Shown: positions 45,412 to 53,767 of the stretch, in pieces
Layout of the letters: every line of letters begins with the position of its first letter
Numbering within the stretch: position 1 is the first letter of the stretch
Source: GCA-002733465 sp039969155
GTDB lineage: Bacteria > Pseudomonadota > Gammaproteobacteria > Enterobacterales > Kangiellaceae
Length of the DNA stretch: 64,000 nt
NCBI GenBank assembly: GCA_039969155.1
Contig: JBDVOJ010000099.1
Coordinates: 17,729 to 81,728 of the forward strand
Direction: 5' to 3'
Program-made: the position numbers and the translations under genes
The notes under the pieces: model-generated
Database searches by the model: none
Seen by the model: the letters and a program-made list of their open reading frames with translations, nothing else
Told to the model about the DNA's origin: nothing

Positions 45412-46161
45412 ATGAAATTAATGGTAACGGTTAAGCGAGTGGTTGACTATAACGTCAAAGTTCGTGTTAAAGATGATCATTCGGGTATCGAAACCGCGAA
45501 TGTCAAAATGTCTATGAACCCATTTTGTGAAATTGCCGTTGAAGAAGCGGTAAGGTTAAAGGAGAAGGGTGTAGCAACTGAAGTAGTCGTTGTTTCTATT
45601 GGACCTGCTCAATGTCAAGAAACTCTTCGAACAGCTTTGGCGCTTGGTGCAGATAGAGCGATTCTGGTTAAAACAGATGAAGAAATTCAGCCATTGGCGG
45701 TTGCCAAGCTACTGAAAGGCGTTGTTGATAAAGAATCTCCAGATATGGTGATTATGGGTAAACAGTCTATTGACGGCGATAACAACCAATCGGGACAGAT
45801 GCTCGCTGCGTTACTAGATTGGCCGCAAGGTACCTTTGCTTCAGAAGTGAGTGTTACCGACGGCAAAGCCCAGGTGACTCGTGAAATAGATGGTGGTCTT
45901 GAAACAGTCGCACTTGAGCTTCCTGCAATTGTGACCACCGATCTTCGATTAAACGAGCCTCGATTTGCTTCACTACCGAATATTATGAAAGCAAAGAGAA
46001 AGCCGCTGGAAGAATTAACAACTGATGATTTAGGCGTTGATGTTGCTGCTCGCGTAAAAACTGTGAAAGTTGAGCCACCAGCATCTCGCGAAGCTGGGGT
46101 AAAGGTAGAGTCAGTAGCGGAACTTGTCGACAAACTTAAAAATGAAGCGAAGGTGATCTAA
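45412..46161 (+). CDS. etfB: Electron transfer flavoprotein beta subunit
   Basis: 249 residues, standard size. The ETF heterodimer carries electrons from acyl-CoA and other dehydrogenases to ETF-QO. The start KLMVTVKRVVDYNVKVRVK, then KMSMNPFCEIAVEEAVRLKE and MGKQSIDGDNNQSGQMLAALL, are conserved; the last is the AMP-binding loop of ETF beta. Its stop overlaps the etfA start by one base (TAATG). Confidence 0.96.
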   Translation: MKLMVTVKRVVDYNVKVRVKDDHSGIETANVKMSMNPFCEIAVEEAVRLKEKGVATEVVVVSIGPAQCQETLRTALALGADRAILVKTDEEIQPLAVAKLLKGVVDKESPDMVIMGKQSIDGDNNQSGQMLAALLDWPQGTFASEVSVTDGKAQVTREIDGGLETVALELPAIVTTDLRLNEPRFASLPNIMKAKRKPLEELTTDDLGVDVAARVKTVKVEPPASREAGVKVESVAELVDKLKNEAKVI

Positions 46162-47093
46162 TGTCTATTTTAGTGATTGCAGAACATAACAACCAAGAAC
46201 TATCAGCTTCGACCTTATCGACGCTGACTGCTGCGGAGAAGATTGGCTCAGACATTAACCTAATTGTCATGGGTCATAACTGTCAAAGCGTTGTAGAACA
46301 AGCAGCCGCATGTGCTTCAGTTAAAGGTGTCATTAAAGCTGACCATGCTGATCTAGAGCATCCAACCGCAGAAAGCTTAGCAGCAATCGTTCTCGCTAAT
46401 GCTGAGGGAGCTACTCATATTTTGGCTGGTGCGACAACATCGGGTAAAAACTTTATGCCACGAGTAGGCGCTAAACTAGATGTTCAACCGATATCAGATA
46501 TCACTGCGGTCGAAAATGAAAACACTTTTAAGCGTCCTATTTATGCAGGTAATGCGGTAGCAACCGTTGAATCATCTGATTCGGTTAAAGTATTAACCGT
46601 GCGTAGCACAGGGTTTGATGCGGCGGCTTCTGAAGGTGGAAACGCGGCGATTACTGAATTTGATGCATCAGCATTAATTTCAACTAAGTCCGCATTTGTA
46701 TCTCAGGAACTTACTGTTTCTGAGCGACCTGAATTAACCGCGGCAAACATTATTATTTCCGGCGGTCGCGGCATGCAAAGTGGTGACAATTTCCATCTTA
46801 TCGAAACTATTGCGGATAAATTAGGCGCTGCTGTAGGTGCTTCTCGAGCGGCAGTAGATGCAGGGTTTGTCCCAAATGATTATCAAGTTGGTCAAACCGG
46901 TAAAATTGTTGCTCCGGAACTTTATATTGCGGTTGGAATATCTGGGGCGATTCAACATTTGGCCGGTATGAAAGACAGTAAAGTCATCGTTGCGATCAAC
47001 AAAGATGAAGAAGCTCCTATCTTTCAAGTTGCAGACTATGGGCTTGTTGCTGATTTATTCAAAGTACTTCCGGAATTAAACGAAGCGCTATAA
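46161..47093 (+). CDS. etfA: Electron transfer flavoprotein alpha subunit
   Basis: 310 residues. The FAD-binding C-terminal domain shows SGGRGMQSGDNFHLI, GAAVGASRAAVDAGFVPND, QVGQTGKIVAPELYIAVGIS and AINKDEEAPIFQVADYG. Translationally coupled to etfB. A terminator with one G-U pair follows. Confidence 0.96.
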   Translation: MSILVIAEHNNQELSASTLSTLTAAEKIGSDINLIVMGHNCQSVVEQAAACASVKGVIKADHADLEHPTAESLAAIVLANAEGATHILAGATTSGKNFMPRVGAKLDVQPISDITAVENENTFKRPIYAGNAVATVESSDSVKVLTVRSTGFDAAASEGGNAAITEFDASALISTKSAFVSQELTVSERPELTAANIIISGGRGMQSGDNFHLIETIADKLGAAVGASRAAVDAGFVPNDYQVGQTGKIVAPELYIAVGISGAIQHLAGMKDSKVIVAINKDEEAPIFQVADYGLVADLFKVLPELNEAL

Positions 47094-47157
47094 ACGCCCT
47101 TAGTTTTGAGCAGGTTGATTCTTTTTAATGACTTGCTCAATTTAAACCTATCGGCCT

Positions 47158-47200
47158 AAAAACACTTGATTTCCTTTTTGTGAACTCAGGTGTTTTTTTT
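47158..47200 (+). terminator. Terminator after etfA
   Basis: Stem AAAAACACTTGA (47158-47169) with TCAGGTGTTTTT (47186-47197), one T-G wobble, 16-nt loop, followed by a T-run to 47200. Confidence 0.7.
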
Positions 47201-47207
47201 GCGTCAT

Positions 47208-47236
47208 AAAAAAAGGCCCGATATACATCGGGCCTT
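47208..47236 (-). terminator. Terminator after nrdJb
   Basis: Ten-bp perfect stem AAGGCCCGAT / ATCGGGCCTT (47213-47222 with 47227-47236), loop ATAC. On the minus strand it is followed by a T-run, so it serves nrdJa-nrdJb. Confidence 0.85.
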
Positions 47237-47299
47237 AAAAGCTAAACTCGGCAGAGATTAGCGAAACACCTTTACAAATTTAAAATAGGGCTTACTGCT

Positions 47300-47992
47300 T
47301 TAGCCGCATTTAGAATCTCCACAACTCAAACAAGTCATGCAGCCGTCCATGAGTATTGCAGCTTTGGTCATACATTTAGTACACATTTGAGCGCTGTCTG
47401 GATAGTCAGCCGTTGCTTCAGTATCACCGCTTTGCATAGCATCATACTCCGCGCGTTTTTCATCAACTAATTTTTGCTGATGTTCGTCTAGTCCTTCATC
47501 TTTTAGAAGACCAATCATCCTCAAATGAGATTCAATGGCATCCCCAATTTCTGCTACCAGCGAAGGCATGTATTTACCACCAGGTTTAAAATATCCACCT
47601 TTAGGATCGAATACCGCTTTGAGCTCTTCCGCTAAAAATGTACAGTCTCCACCTTTCCGAAATACCGCTGAGATTACGCGTGTCAGTGCAACTACCCACA
47701 TGAAATGATCCATGTTCTTGGAGTTGATGAAGATTTCAAATGGTCGACGTAGCTCGTGCTCGGTACCTTGGTTAAGTACGATATCGTTGATAGTCATATA
47801 CAAAGCATGATCAGATAGTGGTGTCTTAACTTTATAAGTTGAACCTAATAGCATTTCCGGCCGTTTAACGCTTTCATGCATCTGAACGATGTCGGCACTG
47901 GGCTTGACTTCTGGTTTTGCAGTTTCCGCGACTTGCTCGTCGTCTTTTTTGACTTTATAGCCAACGATAGATTGTTTAATTTGTTTTGCCAT
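47300..47992 (-). CDS. nrdJb: Class II ribonucleotide reductase, small C-terminal piece (NrdJb, TSCPD domain)
   Basis: 230 residues. It carries the TSCPD-like region (SDHALYMTINDIVLNQGTEH, EIFINSKNMDHFMWVVALTR) and a Cys-rich tail with CTKCMTKAAILMDGCMTC followed by CGDSKCG, which would supply the redox-active cysteines that re-reduce the active site. In Pseudomonas the adenosylcobalamin-dependent enzyme is likewise split into NrdJa and NrdJb, so this is a genuine separate subunit and not a frameshift product. The two genes are 65 bp apart with a hairpin between. Confidence 0.92.
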   Translation of the reverse strand: MAKQIKQSIVGYKVKKDDEQVAETAKPEVKPSADIVQMHESVKRPEMLLGSTYKVKTPLSDHALYMTINDIVLNQGTEHELRRPFEIFINSKNMDHFMWVVALTRVISAVFRKGGDCTFLAEELKAVFDPKGGYFKPGGKYMPSLVAEIGDAIESHLRMIGLLKDEGLDEHQQKLVDEKRAEYDAMQSGDTEATADYPDSAQMCTKCMTKAAILMDGCMTCLSCGDSKCG

Positions 47993-48025
47993 AATAATTG
48001 TCCGTTGTAATTTGTTACTAATCCC

Positions 48026-48043
48026 ACCTCTATTTAAAGAGGT
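48026..48043 (-). other. Intercistronic hairpin nrdJa-nrdJb
   Basis: 6-bp stem ACCTCT / AGAGGT around ATTTAA in the 65-bp gap. No T-run follows, so probably not a terminator; it may adjust message stability or subunit ratio. Confidence 0.4.
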
Positions 48044-48057
48044 AGGAGATTTTACGA

Positions 48058-50208
48058 TTATAGTTTTCCGTAATAGCCTTCTTTTAAAGCATCGAAAAGG
48101 TTTGCCGCGGTATGTAGTTCACCATCATATTCGACTTCTTCATCACCTTTAAGATCGATAGTGCTACCGTCTTCTAGAGTAAATTGATAGGTGGTATTTT
48201 TTAGATCATCTTCCTTAACTAAAACGCCTTGGAATACTTCAGGGTTAAATCTGAAAGTTGTACAACCCTTTAGACCCTCCTTATAAGCGTACAAATAGAT
48301 ATCTTTGAAATCCTCAAAAGGGAAGTCCGTTGGCACATTTGCTGTTTTAGAAATAGAAGAGTCTATCCATTTTTGTGAAGCCGCTTGAATATCGACATGC
48401 TGCTTTGGCGTAATCGTTTCTGCGGTAACAAAATATTCCGGTAATTGCTCTTCTTCTTTCTCAGAAAATGGCATTGCCTTTGGGTTGACTAAGGTTCTAT
48501 ACGCCAAAAGTTCATACGAGAACACATCGACTTTTTCCTTACTCTTTTTACCTTGGCGAATGACATTACGTGCATAGTGGTGAGCAAAGCTTGGCTCTAT
48601 CCCATTACTTGCATTATTGGCCAAAGAGAGAGAAATAGTTCCCGTTGGAGCAATTGAAGAATGATGGGTAAAACGGGCGCCTTGTTGAGCTAACGCCTCG
48701 ACAAGTTCTGGTTCTACTTTTGCGATTTGTTGCATGTAACGGCTGTATCGCGCATGTAAAACCTTACCTTTAACTTTTTGTCCTACTTTGTAGCCATCTC
48801 TGGCCATTTCTGGACGCTTATGCAGCATTTCACCGGTTACAGTAAATTCTTCTTCCATGATTGGGGCTGCACCTTTTTCTTTACTAAGTTCTAAGCCTGC
48901 CTTCCAACCTTCAACAGCAAGAACTTTGGTGACTTCATCAGTAAACTTGATAGAGGCATCAGAACCATATTTCTTACATAACATGGTAAGGGTAGAGCCG
49001 AGTCCTAGGTAGCCCATACCATGGCGACGTTTAGAATTAATCGCATCTCGTTGGCCAATTAATGGCAGCCCGTTTATTTCAACGACATTGTCGAGCATAC
49101 GAGTGAAAATATTAACTACTTTTCTGAACTTGTCCCAATCAAACTCAGCCTGATCGGTGAATGGCTTGTTCACGAAGCGAGTTAAATTGACCGAACCTAG
49201 CAAACAAGAACCGTATGCCGGAAGCGGTTGTTCGCCACATGGGTTTGTCGCTCTAATGTTCTCACAGAACCAGTTATTGTTTTTCTGATTGACTTGATCA
49301 ATTAAAATGAAGCCTGGTTCAGCGAAATCATAAGTTGAAGACATGATCAAATTCCACAATTTAGAAGCTTTGATAGTCTTATGAACTCGACAGGCTACTT
49401 GACCAACATCGTTACTGATATAAGTCTCAGTGATAGGCCATTCTCTCCAAACAACTTGAGATGAATCATTGAGATCAATATTGTCTAGTTTCACTTCTTT
49501 TTGAGTCACAGGAAACACTAGCTTCCAGTCGTCATCATTAATAACGGCCTGCATAAACTCGTCAGTGATTAAAAGTGAGAGGTTAAATTGTCGTAACCGA
49601 CCATCTTCACGTTTTGCGCGGATAAAGTCTAGAACGTCCGGATGGCTAATATCAAAGGTTGCCATTTGTGCGCCTCGACGTCCTCCAGCAGAGGAAACGG
49701 TGAAACACATCTTGTCGTAGATATCCATAAAAGATAATGGACCTGATGTATAAGCGCCAGCACCTGAAACATAGGCATCTTTAGGGCGTAATGTAGAAAA
49801 TTCATAACCAATACCACAACCAGCTTTAAGAGTCAGTCCTGCTTCATGAACTTTCTCTAAGATGTCGTCCATTGAGTCAGCAATAGTTCCTGAAACGGTA
49901 CAGTTAATCGTCGAAGTCGCAGGTTTATGCTCTAACGCCCCAGCGTTTGACATAATTCTTCCTGCTGGAATAGCACCATGTCTTAGAGCCCATAAAAAGC
50001 TTTCGTGAACTTCGTCTTGTTTATCTTCGTCTTCAACTTCGGCTAGCGCTCTCGCTACACGTTGGTATGTTTCATCGATATTACCGTCTACAGGGCTACC
50101 TTCTTTTGTCTTTAGCTGATACTTAGTTTCCCAGATATCAACTGAGGTGTTTTGGAAATCTATTTGAAAATTTTCAGGTGTATTTTTTTGCTTTAATGAT
50201 GCTGTCAT
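48058..50208 (-). CDS. nrdJa: Adenosylcobalamin-dependent (class II) ribonucleotide reductase, catalytic subunit NrdJa
   Basis: 716 residues. It makes deoxyribonucleotides using adenosylcobalamin, without need for or damage by oxygen. Visible: WALRHGAIPAGRIMSNAG, INCTVSGTIADSMDDIL, GCGIGYEFSTLRPK, NPCGEQPLPAYGSCLLGSVNL (active-site Asn-Cys-Glu), RRHGMGYLGLGSTL and APTGTISLSL. The C-terminal redox cysteines are missing from this chain and are on NrdJb. ATG start at 50208. No class I nrdAB or class III nrdD is seen here. The long upstream region holds NrdR-box-like and DnaA-box-like sites. Confidence 0.95.
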   Translation of the reverse strand: MTASLKQKNTPENFQIDFQNTSVDIWETKYQLKTKEGSPVDGNIDETYQRVARALAEVEDEDKQDEVHESFLWALRHGAIPAGRIMSNAGALEHKPATSTINCTVSGTIADSMDDILEKVHEAGLTLKAGCGIGYEFSTLRPKDAYVSGAGAYTSGPLSFMDIYDKMCFTVSSAGGRRGAQMATFDISHPDVLDFIRAKREDGRLRQFNLSLLITDEFMQAVINDDDWKLVFPVTQKEVKLDNIDLNDSSQVVWREWPITETYISNDVGQVACRVHKTIKASKLWNLIMSSTYDFAEPGFILIDQVNQKNNNWFCENIRATNPCGEQPLPAYGSCLLGSVNLTRFVNKPFTDQAEFDWDKFRKVVNIFTRMLDNVVEINGLPLIGQRDAINSKRRHGMGYLGLGSTLTMLCKKYGSDASIKFTDEVTKVLAVEGWKAGLELSKEKGAAPIMEEEFTVTGEMLHKRPEMARDGYKVGQKVKGKVLHARYSRYMQQIAKVEPELVEALAQQGARFTHHSSIAPTGTISLSLANNASNGIEPSFAHHYARNVIRQGKKSKEKVDVFSYELLAYRTLVNPKAMPFSEKEEEQLPEYFVTAETITPKQHVDIQAASQKWIDSSISKTANVPTDFPFEDFKDIYLYAYKEGLKGCTTFRFNPEVFQGVLVKEDDLKNTTYQFTLEDGSTIDLKGDEEVEYDGELHTAANLFDALKEGYYGKL

Positions 50209-50390
50209 TAACAGTTTCCCTCTGAATATCTAAACGCCTCAATCGAATCGAAGCTTATTTTAATTATAAAAATTCTACTAATAAAATAGTGGTAAATAGG
50301 TTATCGTTTGAACACAAAATTTGGGCACTTAATATTCGTCTGATTTACTAAACTTCATTGACCTTTTGAATGGGTTCAGAATGAAACAAC

Positions 50391-50445
50391 TGTGTATAAA
50401 TCAGCGCATAAATTATGCACAAGCCTGTGAACAACTGGTGGATAA
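50391..50445. promoter_or_regulatory. Cluster of three DnaA-box-like sites upstream of nrdJa
   Basis: TGTGTATAA (50391-50399, complement TTATACACA), TTATGCACA (50413-50421) and GGTGGATAA (50437-50445, complement TTATCCACC). The first two match TTATNCACA fully; the third differs from TTATCCACA by one base. DnaA-ATP is known to regulate nrdAB in E. coli through such boxes. Confidence 0.55.
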
Positions 50446-50525
50446 TAGTGGCCTACAGCGGTGAAATCTAATTTTCGTTAGAAATCAACGGGATACTATA
50501 TCTGGTAGCTCTCACGCTAGTGGGT

Positions 50526-50574
50526 ACACAATATATAGGTCAGGGTGATGAAAGTAAAGCACAATATGTGATAT
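50526..50574. promoter_or_regulatory. Tandem NrdR-box-like sites upstream of nrdJa
   Basis: ACACAATATATAGGTC (50526-50541) and GCACAATATGTGATAT (50559-50574) resemble the NrdR consensus ACACWATATATWGTGT at about 13/16 and 11/16. The offset is 33 bp, close to the three-turn spacing known for paired NrdR boxes. NrdR represses ribonucleotide reductase genes when dATP is high. Confidence 0.6.
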
Positions 50575-50635
50575 TTTAACGAAAATAATGTGACGGATTT
50601 ATCCTTACTATTTGAGAGGATTTGGACGGAAAAAA

Positions 50636-50699
50636 TGCAATGACTGGAATGGTTATTGCACTTCGAACGCTACTTCATTCCGAGCTTGTGTAAAGCTCG
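50636..50699 (+). other. Structured leader upstream of the aspartate kinase gene
   Basis: Two hairpins: TGCAATGAC / GTTATTGCA (50636-50644 with 50652-50660, one G-U, 7-nt loop) and CGAGCTT / AAGCTCG (50681-50687 with 50693-50699, 5-nt loop). A weaker third (GGGTA/TACCC, 50707-50729) follows. I do not recognise the conserved core of the lysine riboswitch. Function unknown. Confidence 0.4.
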
Positions 50700-50819
50700 T
50701 ATGCACGGGTAATTTGGTCTGTTATACCCCCCTATATAAAATCAAAAAGATCGTCAGGCGCTATTTGCTAATAGACTAATTATGGTAAAGTCCAGCTTTG
50801 ATATCGCTGTGGGTTTAGA

Positions 50820-52205
50820 ATGAAAAAATCAGCTGAGAAGATTTCTCCAGTTGTGCTGAAATTTGGTGGCAGTAGTGTTGCCGAAATTAAACATTGGAAG
50901 ACGATTGTAGAAAGACTAAAGCTAGAGCTAGCGAAAGATCGAGCCCCCGTTTTGGTCCTTTCTGCGCTGAAAGATGTGTCTAATACTTTAGAAGGAATTC
51001 TACACCTAGCTAAGTCCGGTGATTTTCAAAATGCTATAGATCAATTGATCGAAAAACATACCAATTTCGCAACACAATTGGACTTGTCCGTTGAAAGCCA
51101 ACTCAACCACTATGGCCGACAATTGGCAGAGTATTCCGAAGAAATTTACAAGCAACAGTCTATTACTCCCGGAATGCATGCTAAAGTACTGGCTATTGGC
51201 GAGTTAATGTCGACGACCATTGGACATGCATTTATTTGTCAGTCAGGAGTCGCTGCTACCTGGTACGACGCGAGAGAACTGCTAGTTGCGGAACGTCAAC
51301 CTGATCAGTGGCATCACTTTACCAGTGCAGTATGCAATTTTGAATATAGTTCGCAGCTGTCAAAGCAAATGTTTTCGCCAAGTAACGAAGCAAGTGTAGT
51401 TGTTACGCAAGGGTTTATTGCTTCAGACGATCAGGGAAATACCGTCCTTCTAGGTCGAGAGGGCTCTGATACCACAGCAGCCTATTTAGCTGCAAAACTT
51501 GGCGCCAATGAGTTACAAATATGGACTGATGTAACCGGTGTTTTTTCAGCTAATCCAGCCGATGTATCAACAGCACTGCAGATAGACAAGTTATCTTATG
51601 CTCAGGCACATACTATGGCTGTATTTGGGGCTAAAGTACTGCACCCTAAAGTAATTAGGCCTATAGCCACTAATCAAATATCACTTTCTGTTAGATCTAC
51701 TTGGTTTCCTAAGCATCATGGTACGCAGATAATTTCATCTGATAACCTATCAAATGGTCCTCTTGCGGTGACGATGATTCCCAGTAGTACCATATTCAAA
51801 ATCGAAAAGAACTCACATACCGCGGCGAAAGTAAGTCAAATCCTAGCTCAAATTGCGGAATTGGGCTTCGATATTTTGCTCAGACAATCAGACGAACGAT
51901 TTGAGCAAATCGCACTGAAATATACTAATACAGATACGCCAATTCCAACAGTCACCGATCTGGTCAGAGACCTAAATATCCAGCCTGATAATATATTCTT
52001 AAAAGGCGACTTGCTGAGTATTATTGGTTCAAGAGTGAACTCAAGCTGGATGACTTCTGCTAGTTCAGTCGTTCAACGAATTTGTGGACCAAGCGCTGAG
52101 CTCCAACTGATATCCCAAGAAGAGGGTAGAATTAGCTTTTATGTAGACAATTCGGTTAGTAATATGCAACTAAAAGAAATTCACGATAAATTATTCGCTG
52201 CTTAA
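50820..52205 (+). CDS. lysC: Aspartate kinase
   Basis: 461 residues. It phosphorylates aspartate, the first step towards lysine, threonine, methionine and diaminopimelate. Kinase motifs: KFGGSS (14-19), GELMSTTI, TQGFIASDDQGNTVLLGREGSDTTAA. The C-terminus has two ACT-like segments (MIPSSTIFKIE and FLKGDLLSIIGS), expected for feedback control. Length matches monofunctional enzymes. No fusion to homoserine dehydrogenase or DAP decarboxylase is seen. Which amino acid inhibits it cannot be told; the symbol lysC is a guess for the isoform. Confidence 0.92.
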   Translation: MKKSAEKISPVVLKFGGSSVAEIKHWKTIVERLKLELAKDRAPVLVLSALKDVSNTLEGILHLAKSGDFQNAIDQLIEKHTNFATQLDLSVESQLNHYGRQLAEYSEEIYKQQSITPGMHAKVLAIGELMSTTIGHAFICQSGVAATWYDARELLVAERQPDQWHHFTSAVCNFEYSSQLSKQMFSPSNEASVVVTQGFIASDDQGNTVLLGREGSDTTAAYLAAKLGANELQIWTDVTGVFSANPADVSTALQIDKLSYAQAHTMAVFGAKVLHPKVIRPIATNQISLSVRSTWFPKHHGTQIISSDNLSNGPLAVTMIPSSTIFKIEKNSHTAAKVSQILAQIAELGFDILLRQSDERFEQIALKYTNTDTPIPTVTDLVRDLNIQPDNIFLKGDLLSIIGSRVNSSWMTSASSVVQRICGPSAELQLISQEEGRISFYVDNSVSNMQLKEIHDKLFAA

Positions 52206-52328
52206 GTAATAATTTATTACTATTCGATTCATTAGTTAGTTAAATCATGTTTTAATTAATCTAGTTAAATCTTCACCTCAACTCATTTGAATTGAGAAGA
52301 ATACCTTATTTTATAAAAAGGAAAATTC

Positions 52329-53723
52329 ATGGAATGGCTTAAAGTACTGCCCCCTATTGTGGCAGTCATCATTGTTTTGTGGAAGAAAGAGGTTATCCTG
52401 GCACTCCTACTGGCTATCTTTGTCTCAGAGTGGCTTCTATTGGAAGGCGTTGGGGTGAGTGGACCTTTTTTCGGAGGATTGAATTCACTAGAGAGAATTA
52501 CTGCTGTTTTTGCTGATGGGGGAAATACTCGAATACTGATATTTAGTGTCATGGTAGGCGCGTTGTTGGCCTACATGAGAAAATCGGGTGGGGTGACTGG
52601 ATTGGTGAAAGCTCTGATCTCAAAAGGTCTTGCAAAATCTCCTCGACAAGTTTCTTTGATGGCAAGCTTTACCGGAGTTGTGGTTTTTATAGAATCTAAT
52701 TTAAGTGTGTTAACTGCAGGTATCGTTTCAAGAGGCTTATTCGACAAATTTGGTTTAAGTAGAGCGAAATTGGCCTATATTATTGACAGCACTTCTGCTC
52801 CCATATGCATATTAATATTGTTAAATGCTTGGGGAGCTTACGTACTTGCCTTGCTTAGCAATTATGATTTGGGACTCAGCTCCGCAGAGATATTGTGGGG
52901 AACCGTACCACTTAATTTTTACGCTCTAATTACTTTAGCGGTGGTTTTTTATTCTTGTTACACCGGCAAATATTTTGGGCCTTTGGCAACAAGCCCGACG
53001 CAATCTGAATTAAAGCTGGAACCTGAAGAAGACGCCGGTGATACAAAACTTGAAAAGCAAGGTTCCCATGCTAGCTTTATGATTGTACCTATATTGGTGA
53101 TGGTGGTAGGTATGATTGGTTTTATGATTTGGACTGGTAACGGAGATTTAGCTGCAGGTAGTGGTTCCAAATCGGTGTTTTATGCAACAACTTTGGCTTG
53201 CTTAGTTGCCTATATAATGATGTTGATAAGTGGTCGATTCAAGCATCAACAGTTAGTCAAAATTGGATTCGAAGGTATGTCTGAAATATTACCTTTGGTG
53301 GCAATCGTTCTGCTATCTTTAGCACTAGGTGCTAGCTTGAAAGAGCTTGGCACTGGTATTTATATTTCCCAAATTGTAGGTGACTTCTTACCCCTATTTT
53401 TAGTTGCGCCAATGATTTTTATTGTCGGTGGCATTATGTCCTTTTCTACAGGAACCTCATGGGGAACATTTGCGATTTTGATTCCTATCGGGGTACCAAT
53501 CATTCAACAAATGGGTCTTCCACCTTCTTTGATTCTAGCTGCAATACTAGGTGGCGGTGTGTTCGGCGATCACTGTTCGCCGATATCCGACACTACCGCG
53601 GTATCAGCAATCGCTTCAGGCTGCGATTTACTTGAACATGTCAAAACACAATTACCTTATGCGCTATTTGCTGGCGGTTTAACGGTGTTGATTTATTTGT
53701 TGGTTGGCTTGGCCATTCTATAG
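52329..53723 (+). CDS. NhaC-family Na+/H+ antiporter
   Basis: 464 residues with about 11-12 hydrophobic segments. The family motif FGDHCSPISDTTAVSA near the C-terminus is clear, as are IESNLSVLTAG and IIDSTSAPICIL. NhaC-type antiporters exchange Na+ for protons or in some cases take up organic acids in exchange. A sodium role suits a marine host, but related members move malate/lactate or arginine-type solutes, so the substrate is open. It sits between aspartate kinase and alanine racemase (123 and 44 bp). Confidence 0.85.
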   Translation: MEWLKVLPPIVAVIIVLWKKEVILALLLAIFVSEWLLLEGVGVSGPFFGGLNSLERITAVFADGGNTRILIFSVMVGALLAYMRKSGGVTGLVKALISKGLAKSPRQVSLMASFTGVVVFIESNLSVLTAGIVSRGLFDKFGLSRAKLAYIIDSTSAPICILILLNAWGAYVLALLSNYDLGLSSAEILWGTVPLNFYALITLAVVFYSCYTGKYFGPLATSPTQSELKLEPEEDAGDTKLEKQGSHASFMIVPILVMVVGMIGFMIWTGNGDLAAGSGSKSVFYATTLACLVAYIMMLISGRFKHQQLVKIGFEGMSEILPLVAIVLLSLALGASLKELGTGIYISQIVGDFLPLFLVAPMIFIVGGIMSFSTGTSWGTFAILIPIGVPIIQQMGLPPSLILAAILGGGVFGDHCSPISDTTAVSAIASGCDLLEHVKTQLPYALFAGGLTVLIYLLVGLAIL

Positions 53724-53767
53724 TTGAGCCAAGAGAACTAAGCCTTTAATAAGTGAATTTCTGAAAT

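Larger units (their letters stand above)
50209..50819. other. 611-bp divergent regulatory region nrdJa / aspartate kinase
   Basis: Longest non-coding stretch in the window. No credible ORF or RNA gene. From left to right: AT-rich nrdJa leader, three DnaA-box-like sites (50391-50445), a pair of NrdR-box-like sites (50526-50574), then two strong hairpins (50636-50660 and 50681-50699) in what would be the leader of the aspartate kinase gene. No clear sigma70 hexamer pair on either strand. Confidence 0.7.

Noticed and set aside
45687..46133. 148-codon minus-strand frame inside etfB
   Set aside because: Shadow of etfB; low-complexity Ser/Thr-rich translation with no family features.
50391..50445. 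Chromosomal replication origin
   Set aside because: DnaA boxes are few and there is no dnaA/dnaN/gidA context or AT-rich unwinding repeats; nrd regulation fits better.
50209..50819. Cobalamin or lysine riboswitch
   Set aside because: Neither the B12 box nor the L-box conserved segments are visible; the hairpins are listed only as an unassigned leader.
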